Below are positions 12,175-23,489 of a stretch of DNA of 64,000 bases, in pieces. How positions within the stretch are numbered: position 1 is the first letter of the stretch; every line of letters begins with the position of its first letter. The position numbers were made by a program, and so were the translations under genes. This DNA is from Astrocystis sublimbata (Eukaryota > Ascomycota > Sordariomycetes > Xylariales > Xylariaceae), in assembly GCA_022453515.1 (NCBI GenBank), contig JAJNNY010000009.1, forward strand, positions 868,001 through 932,000, written 5' to 3'. Under the pieces are notes generated by a model. It did not search any database and was not told where the DNA came from. It worked only from the letters and a program-made list of their open reading frames with translations.

Positions 12175-12909
12175 GTATTTTGTGCCTTTCGCTCCTTCTT
12201 GGAGCATGAATTTCGGCGGCAGCCCGGCGTACGAGCGTTATCATTTACTTAGCATACCTTGCATTGGCGGCCCTTTTCCCTTTTCATGCATTTCCATGGT
12301 ATCGCCAGAGGGGTGCAACGATGTGTTGAGTGTTGTCGATATGGAGAACTATGCCATCTCTAATGGCCGGTGGCGGATATGTAAGATACCCATTCATAAC
12401 ACGAAAGCCTACCGTGCGATGGCTACATGTTTGTTGTATTATGTTTTTTTTTTTTTTTTAAATATAGGAAGTCTATATCGGAGCGTTCGGCCGGGCCGAA
12501 ATCTCGGGATATTCAATACCTAGGTACTTGTGTCACAGAGTACGCATGTGATGTCGCGTCATAATGTGAACGGATATAATCACGGATATTATTCCTTGTA
12601 CTAGCCCCCCGATAAGTATAAACCAATGACTCGGAATCTAACGGAAAGTGCGACGATGGGCGAGGACGCGGCATCGAGATGATTCAACCAGTGGCGATCG
12701 GCGAACAGACAATGCATCGGGGGTCCGCAATCGGCGCCTTGCTCCGGTGGTGGAAACCAATCTACAATCATCACGGCACCCTCGACGGGACATATAGGTA
12801 TTTGACTGGTGCCTACTTAAGTACCGGCTTCGCACTAGTTCCAAGCCTATGTAATTGATGCATTGTATTCAACGCAACCTGGATTGAATGATAGGCACAC
12901 CAACCGAAG
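12175..12909. other. Intergenic 0.7 kb between two co-oriented genes
   Basis: Contains the 3' region of the DUF3405 gene with a T-run near 12445-12460, and the promoter of the transporter gene. No further gene is seen. Confidence 0.6.
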
Positions 12910-14679
12910 ATGAGTCGCACTGAGACCATTTCCTTACAGGAAATGCCATCACCCGTCAGGCATCCCGAACAAGTCACCGACGTCGTTGATGCTGGTGACG
13001 ACGATGGAATCTCGCCCATGTCTGACAGTCGCCAGACGAACGCGGATAGAAAGAGGGCGCTTATCCTTTTGGGTGCATCAATCTCGCAATTCCCGATATG
13101 GGGTGAGTCTACTCCTGAGATGAAGAAGGCTTCACTAATACCGCGAATAGGCTTCTCCATGAGCTATGGCGTCTTCCAGGAGTACTACATGGACAACTGG
13201 ACGCTCCGCGGCAGCCGCGACGTGACCGGCATCATCGGCACGACCTCGAACGGCGTGCTGTACCTCTCGATGCCCTTCCTTTTTGCCATATTCACGCGAC
13301 ACTGGGCTTCCTATCGGCAGACGGCCGCCGTGGCCGGCGCCGTGCTCGCGAGCGTAAGCTTCGTGCTATCGTCTTTTGCGACTGATGTCTGGCATCTTGT
13401 CGTCACTCAAGGCGTAAGTTACACAACACCAACCAGGAGTAGTATTTCTCTTGGGGGGAAGATTCACACTTTCTTGGGATATAGATATAGATATAGATAA
13501 CTTACTCTGGGCGTCCAGGTGCTCGCCTCGTTCGGCTGCGCCCTTGTGTATAGCCCAACCACGCTCTCGCTAGGTGAGTGGAGTGGTATTGCTATCGGGG
13601 CGGGCGAGAAGAACCATCGCGCTTTGGCCTACGGCATCACGCTGTCTGCTAAGAACATCGTGGGCTCCGTCATGCCTTTCATCGCCCGCTCTCTACTCGA
13701 GAATTATGGATTCCGTGTCGCTATGCGCGTTTGGGCTGGTGTCGCGCTGGGGACAAGTCGTAAGTAACGAGTTATTCCTACAAGTCAAACATTGCCATTC
13801 CCATTACAAAATACCATTTCCCGCTTGCCGCCTGTTCTCTGGGACTGCGCCATTGAAGCATCTCGCCATCTCAAATGCTGCTGGAAAACTAAATCAAACT
13901 CAACTCATGACTGAAACATCATCATCACAGTCCTTTCCATCGCGCTGATCCCAGTACATCCCACAATCCTAGGAGCCACCTCGCCCCCCGCAGCAGAACA
14001 GGCCCGGCGCAGGCGGAATATCCCCTGGCACTTCCTGCGCCACCACACCTTCTACGTCTACGCCGTCGCCATCGTCGTGCAAAGCGCCGGCTACGGCATC
14101 CCGCAGACCTATCTCCCGACGTACGCGCGCGAGGTGACCCTACTATCGCAGACGTCCGCGACGCTGCTCTTGACCGTGTTCAACATCCCCGGCATCCTCG
14201 CCTCGTCTCTGTTCGGGTGGCTCATCGACAACCGCCACTTCCCCGTCGCGGCCGTGACGGTGACGGCCGTGTCGGCGCTCTCGTCGGCGCTGGCCGCCTG
14301 TCTGCTCTGGGGCCTCACCGCGCAGGGCAGCCTGGCGCAGCTCCTGCTCTTCTCCGTCATCTTCGGCTTCTTCGCGGGCGGCTATAGCGCCACGTGGGGC
14401 GGCGTGGTCAACGAGTTGGAGAGCGAGGCCGCGAGGTGGAACGAGGCCGTCGACGCGGGCATGTTATACGGGCTGCTCAACGGCGCTCGCGGCATCGGAT
14501 ACGTCAGTGGCGGGCTGGTGAGCGTCCCGCTTTTGAAGGCGGGGGGCGGGTCATCACTCGGCGGGTTCGGCTATACCTCGACGTATGGCCCGCTCATCTT
14601 GTTCACGGGCCTGTCGTCGTTGGTGGGAGGTTGGGGGATCCTATGGAGGTGGTCGTCGTTGCTTCGAAGACTACGATGA
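12910..14679 (+). CDS. Major facilitator superfamily transporter, monocarboxylate transporter (MCH/MCT)-like
   Basis: Four exons: 12910-13102, 13151-13413, 13519-13759 and 13931-14679, giving 481 residues. Donors are GTGAGT, GTAAGT and GTAAGT, and frames join cleanly. A hydrophilic acidic N-terminus of about 50 residues precedes many hydrophobic segments, consistent with 12 membrane spans. After the first span comes FSMSYGVFQEYY, the fungal form of the MCT loop 1 signature (SxGVFxxYY). The long middle loop is spliced out of three exons and carries EQARRRR. The second half includes PQTYLPTYA, GWLIDNR and GYSATWGGVVNE. The family moves monocarboxylates or similar organic anions in the plasma membrane or vacuole; the substrate here is unknown. 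Exon 4 is GC-rich. Intron 2 contains a GATATA microsatellite at 13478-13499. Confidence 0.88.
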
Positions 14680-15328
14680 CTTCACTTCCATCATCTTCCA
14701 AGGGGGGGGGGACTAACATGCTCTGTGGGAGTTGGGCAAGGGCTTTCAAAGTAATTATGGAACAACATGACGATATCCAACGTCAATGCTGACACCCTTT
14801 TGAGCGTTGACAGTGATATAAGGGGCCGGGGCGTTCATCTCACGAGAACGATGTTTACTGATGCTTGAGTCTAGTCAAGGGATAATGTATCGCACCTTAG
14901 ACAACTGGCTACTTTCCAAGTAGGATGGTTTGGTAAAAGACAGTCCTTAATTGCATAATATGTTGGTATACGAACGAATGATACTAATCATCGGGACGAC
15001 CTGGCTCTCCCGACGTATTAGAAGGCTCCTCACCCTCGCCCTCAAACTCGAGGTGGAGCGAAAAGAAGATGAGATACTCTTCGGTGCCTCTAAGACCACC
15101 AAGTTATTAATATAGGCAATACAGGTTTGTCGTAATAAAATTAAATAGCTATATACTTTGATATATAGTACCAATGTTTATTATCTAATTATATTGAACT
15201 TATTCTAAAGTAACGTATTAGTTATACAACAGTTATCACATGATTAAGCAAAACAACAGTTACTAGTGGCATGTTGAATCTTTTATTATTTTTTATATCT
15301 CATGGCGGGTACTGAGAAAGGGTCTCAT
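14680..15328. other. Convergent intergenic region with an AT-rich repeat copy
   Basis: Lies between the 3' ends of the transporter and the HRQ1 helicase. It holds a G10 run near 14702-14711 and repeat copy B, which reaches the helicase stop codon. Confidence 0.7.
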
Positions 15329-15340
15329 CTAATTTTTCGC
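15046..15340 (+). repeat. AT-rich dispersed repeat, copy B (overlaps the helicase 3' end)
   Basis: This is the partner of 8448-8735, with the same order of shared blocks and many transition differences. Its right end (CTAATTTTTCGC) includes the stop codon at 15329-15331 and the last codons (GGAKN) of the convergent HRQ1 gene. The similarity does not visibly continue beyond about 15340, where copy A changes to poly-C. Confidence 0.65.
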
Positions 15341-18300
15341 TCCACCTTGAGGCTCACACTCATCCTTAACTTCAACCTTGTCCACACCATCAACAAGGTG
15401 CCTGCCTCGAATCGGCACAGGCTTTGCCAGTACCACCGTCTCGACACCAACAGGACTGGACTCCTCAGGTCCCATTGGCAGAGCATCGACATCGATCTCC
15501 ATATTTAGCAAACACTTGAGTATGACCGAACTCCCCGCCTTGCTCATAACCTCATTGGCGTGCTTACAAAACTCTGAGCAAACACACTCAGGACAGCCCA
15601 GCTCGCAGTGGCAATGCTGGACACGCTCCACGGCTTGCACGAGAAGCATGTCAACGAACTCAAACGCCTTGTTACTGATGCCAGATCCATTGACGCCTCC
15701 CTTGGCGTCGTAGAAGGTGAGTCGAGCCGGTCGTTTCCTTGTCGTCTCTTTCTGGGCAAATTCCTGCGAGGCAATCTTGCATTCAGTCCGCACGTCGCCC
15801 GGCATACTGATGACAAAATTTGGCATCAGACTCATGACTGCATGCTCCGCTGCGTGGATGGCCCCTCCCACATGCAGACGGCGATCGACAAGAATATCGA
15901 GGGCTCGCTTGGGGACGTCCAACCACATGCCCTTGCTATACCGGATGATGGGAGGGTTGTTGACTTCGACAGCGTCTAGAATTCGCCTGCGCTTGTCTAC
16001 CTTGAAGTAGCCGAACACGTTCTGCGTGATGCAGATGGAGCCGTGGAACGCGCGAGACAACGAGCCCGGGATTTTGCGGACGGCCTCGCACTCCACCGGA
16101 TCGATGTCCGTGAAATCGCGCTGCTGGGTCGTCCACTCCACCTTGACCTTTTCCACCCTGGCTATTTTTCGATCAGGCTGAAAGTCGCGGACCAGGTAAG
16201 AACTGCCTTGGTGTAGGAATATGGCTCCATCGTATAATGTGAAGAAGGCTCTTGAGGCCTCGAGCTCCTCAAGGACAACGTTTTGTCCGTGTGAGATGTC
16301 GACAATGGCAAAGTGATCTTCTTCAGTGTCCCGGATGGCCACGAACTTGGCCGGTGATGGCCGAAATCGATCATGGCAATGATAATATCCCAAATCATCT
16401 CTGACCAGACGCTCTTCGGAGAGCTTTGCGAGGTCTGGTGTAAAGTAATGTATATCCTCGGCTGGCCTGATTGGCATCTCAAAGGCTGCACATTGGACAT
16501 GACCCTCGAGCACAAGCATGTTGTTGAGATCAACTTGCAACTGGCAGTTGGGTTTGGTGAATAGCTCATCAGGGTTCTGCATATAGTGTTGATCAGATGG
16601 AAAGCAGTCCCCGACCAGAATCGAGAGAGAATCCTTATTTCTTCGACCAGCTCTTCCACTCTGCTGTCTTAAATTCGCTATTGTGTAAGGGAATCCGAGG
16701 GTAATGACACAGTCCAGAGTGCCTATGTCAACGCCTAATTCAAGCGCCGTGGTGGCAATAATGCCCAGCAGCTTGCCCTCAAACATTTCACTCTCTATTC
16801 TGCGTCGATCCTGTGGTGTATACCCACCACGGTATCCCATCACGCGCGCCATGCATTCCGAGCGACCAAGAGATTCGAGTTCGGACCTTGCGGCTGTGAC
16901 CAGCTCTTCACATTGTTTTCTGACTCGGCAGAACGCTATGACACGGACACCCCTCAGGATTAGTTGGCAGAAGAGGCGCGCGCATTCTGCCAAAGCACTT
17001 CCGCGGCCACTCGAAGGATCGCCGGGATCCCGGAATGGTGTATTCCAGCAGAGAAATTCCTTCCGTCCCGACGGTGATCCGTCGAAGTCAACAAGATGCA
17101 CCTTGTCGATGCCGAATATGGTCTTGAAATGGTCCTGTGGGTTTGCCACGGTAGCAGAACAAGATATGAATTTAACATGTCGATTGCCGATCGCTGCACA
17201 GATTCGCCGAAGCCTTCTCATGATGAAGGCGACATGGGAACCCATCAGACCATTGTAATAATGTAATTCATCGACTTTAGCGCCGTTAGCGATGTGTCCC
17301 ATCTGCTGAACAGGGACCTCTTACCGACTACGTAGCGTAGATTCTTAAGAAACGTCCTCCATCGGTCTTCTTGCGGTAAGATAGTGATATGCAGCATATC
17401 TGGGTTCGTGAATATGATTCGAGCCTCGTCCCGTATCTCATTCCGCATATGCATAGGCGTATCGCCGTCGAAGGTTTCGACAAGCACATTCTCCAAGTCG
17501 GGCAAGTACCCAAGCATGTCCTTCAAACTCCTCTTCTGATCTTGGGCTAGAGCCTTTGTGGGGAAAATATACATGGCACGGGTTTGAGAGTCATTCTCGA
17601 GTGCGTGCAAAACTGGCAATTGATATATCAAAGACTTCCCGGAACTTGTAGACGTGGAGACAACAACATGATCTCCAGCGTGGAGGCTATTGATCGCTTC
17701 GGTTTGATGGGCGTAAAATTGCGTGATATTCTTGGCGTTATAAAGGGCATTGACCATATTCTGGCTCAATAGAAAGTCAAGTTCCCCATAAACTGGATCC
17801 TGGGCATCGAAAACTCGATGACCATCTGGTACGATCTGACCTGTGTACCATGAGCTACCCTTGAGCTCTTGGATGATATCGGGAATGCTCTTACGCTCCT
17901 TTGGGATGGATTGTGGAATGACACTGAGCTCTGGTCTGGACGTGTCGGATACGGGATCAGATGGCACAGGAATAAAGGCCTCGGCCTCTTGGCTCAACGC
18001 AAGATCTGGATCAAGCTTTTGCTCGACACAGCGGTTGATGAAGGCAGTGACGGCATTGTGAAATTTCTGGTTGCGTTTCTCAATCAGAGTGGTCATTTGC
18101 GTTTGGCTGTATACCGGCATCTTCAAATCTTCGTCGCGGAGCCGCCTGGATGGGTTCACTGTCTGCCCCGACTTCCGGCTCTGAACTTGTCGCTTCAGGT
18201 CACCGTCAATGAACTCAAAGAACAGCACCTCGTTTCCGCTGGGTGGTAAGTCATCTGGGTGTCTGCTTGCCAAGTCGTCCATACCCGTCAGGCCACCTAC

Positions 18301-18879
18301 CGATGCGTCTGGAGCAGGTCCCTGGACAGTGATGTGTCTGGACCGGCCAGATTTGAAGGTCATGTCTCGCTCGGCACCCTTGATATCAGTCTGCAACATG
18401 ACTTCATCCACGTAGCCGAAAAAGGCGCTGTCTGGACGGATTGCTACGATAGCAGCCACATCTTGGGGCACAAGCTCTCGCTTTGTGTGAGATTCGACAG
18501 TTGAGCGGATCGCCTCAAAAGTGGTAGCGAGATGCTTCCTGGTAGAACAGAAGGTAAAGACCAAGTTCAGGGCTCGATGCGTCTTCTCCAATTCAATGAA
18601 CCGCGGAGGCCACTCAATCAGACACTCGGCAGCTTGCAAGCCCGTCGCGGGCTTCTTCTTCTGACGACTGGACGAAGCGGATCCCGGAACCGCTTCTCCA
18701 GGAGCGCCATCTTTGCTGTTGTCTCGGTCAACCCCAGCCCTACCAGCATCGGCAGGACTCAACGATCCTGTTCTAGCATCGCCATCAGACAGCACTTGGC
18801 CTTCGATATCAGAATTGATCCGCTTCCTCTTCCGCTTGACAATTCTATTGGAGACGGTAGCAGCCTTGAGAGAAGACAT
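15329..18879 (-). CDS. HRQ1: HRQ1-type RecQ4-like DNA helicase
   Basis: Two exons, 17325-18879 and 15329-17274, encode 1166 residues. The 49-nt intron has a GTAAGA donor, a CGCTAACG branch site and an AAG acceptor. It interrupts motif II so that splicing creates RYVVVDELHYYNG (DEAH-box variant DELH). An N-terminal basic patch KRKRKR at 15-20 may be a nuclear signal. Walker A (STSSGKS) is at about 410-416 and IFPTKALAQDQ at about 439-449. Exon 2 has FISCSATVANP, GYRGGYTPQDRR, ATTALELGVDIGTLDCVITLGFP and QQSGRAGRR (motif VI). The C-terminus has the DUF1998/Hrq1 zinc module, a cysteine cluster CHCELGCPECVCSEFC. In yeast Hrq1 is a 3'-5' helicase in interstrand crosslink repair and telomere maintenance. 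The length fits the family. The last codons overlap a dispersed repeat. Confidence 0.93.
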
Positions 18880-19448
18880 CTCACTTGTAGTCGAGATGCA
18901 TTTGGAGGAACTACTTGTACCAGAGTTCTACGGCATCAATCGAGATGTCATAGGTGGAATTGTAGGCGTCAAGGGCCTTTCAGCCACCTGCGCGCGTGCC
19001 TACTCAAGTACCTAGCACCTAGTGTCGCGAGAGCACGTGACGTCATTGTCCTCACGAAGTCCCCTGACAAGGGTCTTCATGTAAGTAGATACCAGTCAAC
19101 ACAAGAGTGCTCCAACTCGGACCAGCAATTTATAACAAGATGGGAAGTTGGCATATTAATGTACATAAAACACCCAGTTTCCAAAGCCACAAAACGAGCA
19201 GCAACGGCAGAATCACACGCTGATTTTGTGACCATCGATCAAAAGTGGCACTTAGACAATCAAAGTTGGTTGTATTCAGACTTTGTAAACTTTAGACTTT
19301 GGTGCCACCTTGGTCCGGCCCGAGACACGACTGATCAGCGTGCCTGATGCTATCCTCTATCGGGTATGTTCCCTCCTCAACTCCATAGATACCCCAAACG
19401 ATTATCCACAAGGCCCATGCTATGTTACTATTTTGTAAGTGTTCACGT
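18880..19448. other. Intergenic upstream of HRQ1
   Basis: No supported gene. This is the promoter side of HRQ1; a plus-strand ORF running through 18532-19347 is largely antisense to HRQ1 and has no recognisable domain. Confidence 0.5.
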
Positions 19449-19775
19449 CTAAAGTGATATGATTACACTGGTCATCCGTATCGTATCGTCATTCATCGCC
19501 AGAACCGACCGATCTTGTTGCCCGTAATTCGAGAAGGTATGGTGCAGTGACGCCTGAACTCTTTCCCCGCTCGCCTCGCAACTGAGGCAGTGCAAGAGGA
19601 ACCAGGTCCCTTTGAGTGATAACAATACATCATATCCTCTCAAAAGGTGTCGGAGATCACGATTGATGTTTTCCGGCCGGCGCCCGACGAGCTCGTGTAG
19701 TAGGAGCCTTAGTTTTTCGTTGCAGTCGGTCGCGCTTTGGCGGAGAGCTCGAGAGAGCCGTGCGCGACTCGTCAT
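19449..19775 (-). CDS. Doubtful small ORF, unknown function
   Basis: From ATG 19775 the frame encodes 108 residues. The N-terminal half is rich in Arg and Leu, with SRARLSRALRQSATDCNEKL and HLLRGYDVLLSLKG, and looks helical and amphipathic. The frame is also open upstream for about 50 more codons (to about 19935) without an ATG, so a longer spliced protein with an upstream exon is possible. It lies directly downstream of the Ran-binding protein gene on the same strand. No family is recognised. It may be a chance ORF within the 3' region. Confidence 0.25.
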   Translation of the reverse strand: MTSRARLSRALRQSATDCNEKLRLLLHELVGRRPENINRDLRHLLRGYDVLLSLKGTWFLLHCLSCEASGERVQASLHHTFSNYGQQDRSVLAMNDDTIRMTSVIISL

Positions 19776-19998
19776 TTGGGGGCGTGTGGAGTCGAGCACT
19801 CGAAATCCGGGGAGGATGCGAGGCGGATCTTTGCTGGCTAGCGCTGTGGCCGTTCCCTGAGGCTTGAGACGCTGGCGGAGAGAGGGATCGATTTCGTGGG
19901 GATTCAGTCTTTCTCGCCTCGACTTCGTTGTTTACGTGAATATTGGGGAAGGAGTTAAGGGAACGAGTAGGAGTAGGTACAAATTCACGAGCGGGATC

Positions 19999-21627
19999 CT
20001 AGACCGACTTAAGTTGAACCTGTATGCTCTCGATATCCTCAACAAACCGCTTGGCTTGTGCCATGTTCATCTACCAATACGGTTAGCAACTGCCGCTGTA
20101 ACTTGGCGGTTTGGATTTACATACTCGGAGAGTGATGCTGATCGGGCCTTCGTCTTCAATAGCTGTGAACAATACTGAAGTCGACTTGAGGCCAGACTTC
20201 GCGCGGAACTCCATGTTTGGGAGCAGGGTGGTGTTCAAAATCACGCGATGGGTGGCATCTTGTCGCATGACCAAGCGCACCATCTTAGATTCGGACTTCT
20301 TGAAGGCTGAAGAGTCGAAAGATCCCGGCAGACCATTAGAGTCGTCGCCGATTACGACAGACTCCTTGGGCACCATCAACCTCAGAATGCCGGCTCCTCG
20401 TTCCTTCCAAGAACTCGACTTCTTGTCCAGGCTGAATAATCTCCCACGTGCTTGGATGATCGAGGTTTCGTCATCATTGGTGGCCACTATCGAGCACCAT
20501 CAGTATGTGCGAGGTTCACGCTGGTGGAAAGGATGTCATCTTACCTGGTTGCTGTTTCAGCTTTGGCATATCTCCGGTCGTCGCAGGGCCGGCTTCGCCG
20601 TCATTCCGGTCATCTTGGTTGTCATCATCGTCTCCGTCGTCCCCGTTAGCATTGTTGTCTTCCTCATCGTCGGTTTCATCTTCATCGTCACTAGCAGGCG
20701 CACCAAACGGTTTGGCTGGCTTGCTACTGCTAGCAAGAGGCGCACCAGACCCGCCAAACGGAGTGCTCGTTAGGCCGCCGCGTAAGCCTCCGAAGGGCGA
20801 GGGTGCCGAGCCGAGTTGACCAAAAGGGGATGCGTTGCCGGAGTTGCCCCCGGAACCAAAGATAGAGCCGCCGGCGGGAGACAATGCACCAAACCCACCC
20901 TGAACGGACGGGCTGGCGAACGAGGACAACGGTGCTTGGCCCGTGCCAGCCTGTGCAAACGGCGAAGACTGACTGGCGAAAGCAGACAAGGATGAGCTTT
21001 GGAAGGCGGACGCGGTGGTGGTCGCGGTGCTTTTCTTCGCTGGGGGCTGATCGCTCTTGGTAGCGGTGGGCTGGGCCTTCTCAGAATCTGCGTCGGTGGG
21101 CTTTGCCAATGAGTCTTTGGTATCCGTGCCAGAGGCCGGCTTGTCCGCGGGACTGTGTGCTCGCTGCATAAAGAGTTGTAAGTTACAAAACGTGCCCAGG
21201 TGCTGGCGCTGATTGTGCGGGTAGGGGACACATTGCGACGTACCTTGTCGGAGGCGACGGCCTTCACCTCGCTGGAGACGTCGCGTGGGCGTTTCTTCTC
21301 GGGCTCAGAGCGGTCGGTACGACTCAGCGAGCCGCTGCCATTGGCGCCAATCGGGGAGACGTCCCCATCAGCAGCAGTACTAGCAGCTGCATCCTTGGGG
21401 TCGTCGACCTCCTCGTGAGCGCGCTTCTTCTTAGGTGACGACATCAGATCCTTGGCAGCACTTGATGTGTCGTCGGACGGTGATGCATAACTGTCCGCGG
21501 CTACGGCGGAGAGGTTAGGCTTCTCGGAAATAGCGGTCTGCCTCAATTCCTTTCGTGCGGCTGCGGTGTCAGAGTCTTCGCCAGCAGTCCTCTCTGGGGT
21601 CGGACTGCGCTGCGGCGTTTTCGCCAT
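19999..21627 (-). CDS. FG-repeat Ran-binding protein (YRB2/HBA1-like, RanBP1 domain)
   Basis: Four exons: 21244-21627, 20545-21163, 20125-20486 and 19999-20070, giving 478 residues. Donors are GTACGT, GTAAGA and GTATGT; the last branch site is GCTAAC. The N-terminal third is hydrophilic, with basic clusters SPKKKR and EKKRPR that look like nuclear signals. The middle has scattered FG dipeptides (GGFG, SIFG, SPFG twice, TPFG, KPFG), then a very acidic DDE/D-N tract. The C-terminus is a Ran-binding domain: ARGRLFSLDKKSSSWKERG, GILRLMV, RLVMRQDATHRVILNT, then a final exon ending MAQAKRFVEDIESIQVQLKSV. Yeast Yrb2 and fission yeast Hba1 have this order of parts and act as Crm1 cofactors in nuclear export. 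A Nup2-type nucleoporin is the main alternative, but that family is usually longer. Confidence 0.87.
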
Positions 21628-23489
21628 GGGGACAGGGCAATGTAAAGGCGTCGGCCGAATGGCTGGTTCAGTGCGCCGAAAACGGCGGACAATAAGGGTA
21701 GAGTATTGTGTGAGGGATGAGGAGGAGACAAAGCAGGGTCGGGTCTAATCTCTGAAAGCGGGCGGGTGAGAGAGGCACGATACTCTAGCTCGCGGCTGAC
21801 AGAGGGGTGACGGGAGGAGAGTTGCAGATGCAAGGAGAGAGAGAGAGAAAAAAGTTGGCGCAAAAGATGGCGCAAAGGCTGAAGCTGAAGCTGGAGTAGA
21901 AGTAGAGGTTGGGGTGCGAACAGTGGTTAGGTTAGGGTGTCTTTCGAGGTCTGTATTGAATCGGGTACGGCTGATGGAGGGGAGGCGGGAGACTGACTGA
22001 CTTGTCGAGTAGTCAGTCCTACGAGGAGCTACGGACGTTGGTTGATCTCGGATCTCTAAAGCCAGCCTGGCGAGCCTGGAGGTAGGGCCTACCTGAAGGT
22101 ACCTAATCTTAAGTACCTACCAGTAGGTGTTACTGGGCTGAAACTAGGCTAGTTACCCGGGGTGGTAGCAAAAGTAAATGTCATACTTGTGGGGCATTTA
22201 GCGCGGGTACTTACCAGACAATTTCCTCTTCTTTTTTGGTCCTGCCCCATTGCACTGGCATGTCACCAGTTGAAGTGAATGCCGAGGCACCTATCTGACA
22301 TGACCACTGCAGTAGAGCGACCGCTATTGTACAAGTTCTTTACCTGTAAGTGAGAGGCGCCTTCCTTAAACGCATTCAATAACTCCTACAAGAGGCAGGT
22401 ACTCATTCATTATCATGCAATACCTAGGTAGATGTAAGGTAACAACAGCCTGGAGGCTCCCGCTTTCCCTTACATGAGATGAACACATCCAAGACCTCGG
22501 ATGTATCCGATTCTGGCATGCCTAATATAGATGGCATTTCTTAAACCCTAGCGCAAGATAGACAGGATAAGAATAACCCATGAGTCGGCAATCTTTGGCC
22601 ATCGACCATAGGTAAGTTCAGTGTTAGGATCAATGATAGCACCCCAAAATGATGTTCCCTTTTAAGACCGCAACTGTTAGTTGCAAGCTCAAAATGCCGG
22701 GGTTCGATTGGATCACAACTCGCTGTGGCGTTTGCATGTATGTATGTATGCATGCGCGTGTATCCCTTTGGTCTCCCAACGCCGAGCTAGGGAATGAGAA
22801 CGGCCTTTTATTCGTACGTTGTTTGCCGCCAGACCATTGGCAACCGCCCCTTCAACACGGGCATGACGGGGTCTGGTCAGGTTTGCGAGACTTCATCGCA
22901 CCTGAAATGCATTGCATGACTATGACTGGCTTGCATCGTGCCACAGCACATGTATATGTAAGTACTTGTGTTGCAGCCATCCATTTCTTACCACGTTGCG
23001 CCCTATCTCCTCAACAGATAGGCGGATAGGTGAGACCTCCCAGTCATCTAAGTCGAGCGTTGTAAGACACCAAGATTATTTCACCTCAAGTACGTACCTA
23101 CCTAGGTACGTAGCACCAATGGCAAGATAACAAGTTGGCCTAACAATAAACCTTGAAGCACACTCACTCACTTCTATTAAGATGTGGAACATTTGTATCT
23201 GGTATCGTGTAATATCTATTATTCTAAAACAGAAGCCGGCGGCGTCTAGCTATGGCCGATATGAAGACCGCTGACCTGTGCTATGAATGCGATGAATGAG
23301 TGTGACCTATGATTCCTTAGGTAGGCACGTTAAATGGATTCCTTTTTGACGCCTTGCCCCCCGCCCCAAAATAAAAAGAACCAGAAAACGCCGTACTACA
23401 TGCAGCAACCGTTTGCCATCCAATTATCTTGTGGGTATATTGTTTCTGTCCGCTGCAATGCTTATGCAGCCGCTTTACCGCCAGTCGTA
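21628..23489. other. Intergenic 1.9 kb
   Basis: Between two minus-strand genes. It contains the leader and promoter of the Ran-binding protein gene (AG-rich on the plus strand at 21700-21900), a short GTAT repeat near 22737-22750, and several CCTAGGTA/GGTACC palindromic motifs, including an imperfect 22-bp palindrome at 23091-23112. No gene is supported. Confidence 0.6.

Noticed and set aside
9693..14679. Biosynthetic or sugar-use cluster made of the DUF3405 protein and the transporter
   Set aside because: No core biosynthetic enzyme or nearby regulator; the zinc-cluster gene is about 9 kb away and divergent. Adjacency alone is not enough.
18532..19347. 271-codon plus-strand ORF
   Set aside because: Overlaps HRQ1 exon 1 antisense, low-complexity Ser/Arg composition and no domain.
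22680..22720. GGGGTTCGATTGG resembling a tRNA T-loop
   Set aside because: No matching T-stem, A box or acceptor stem could be found around it.
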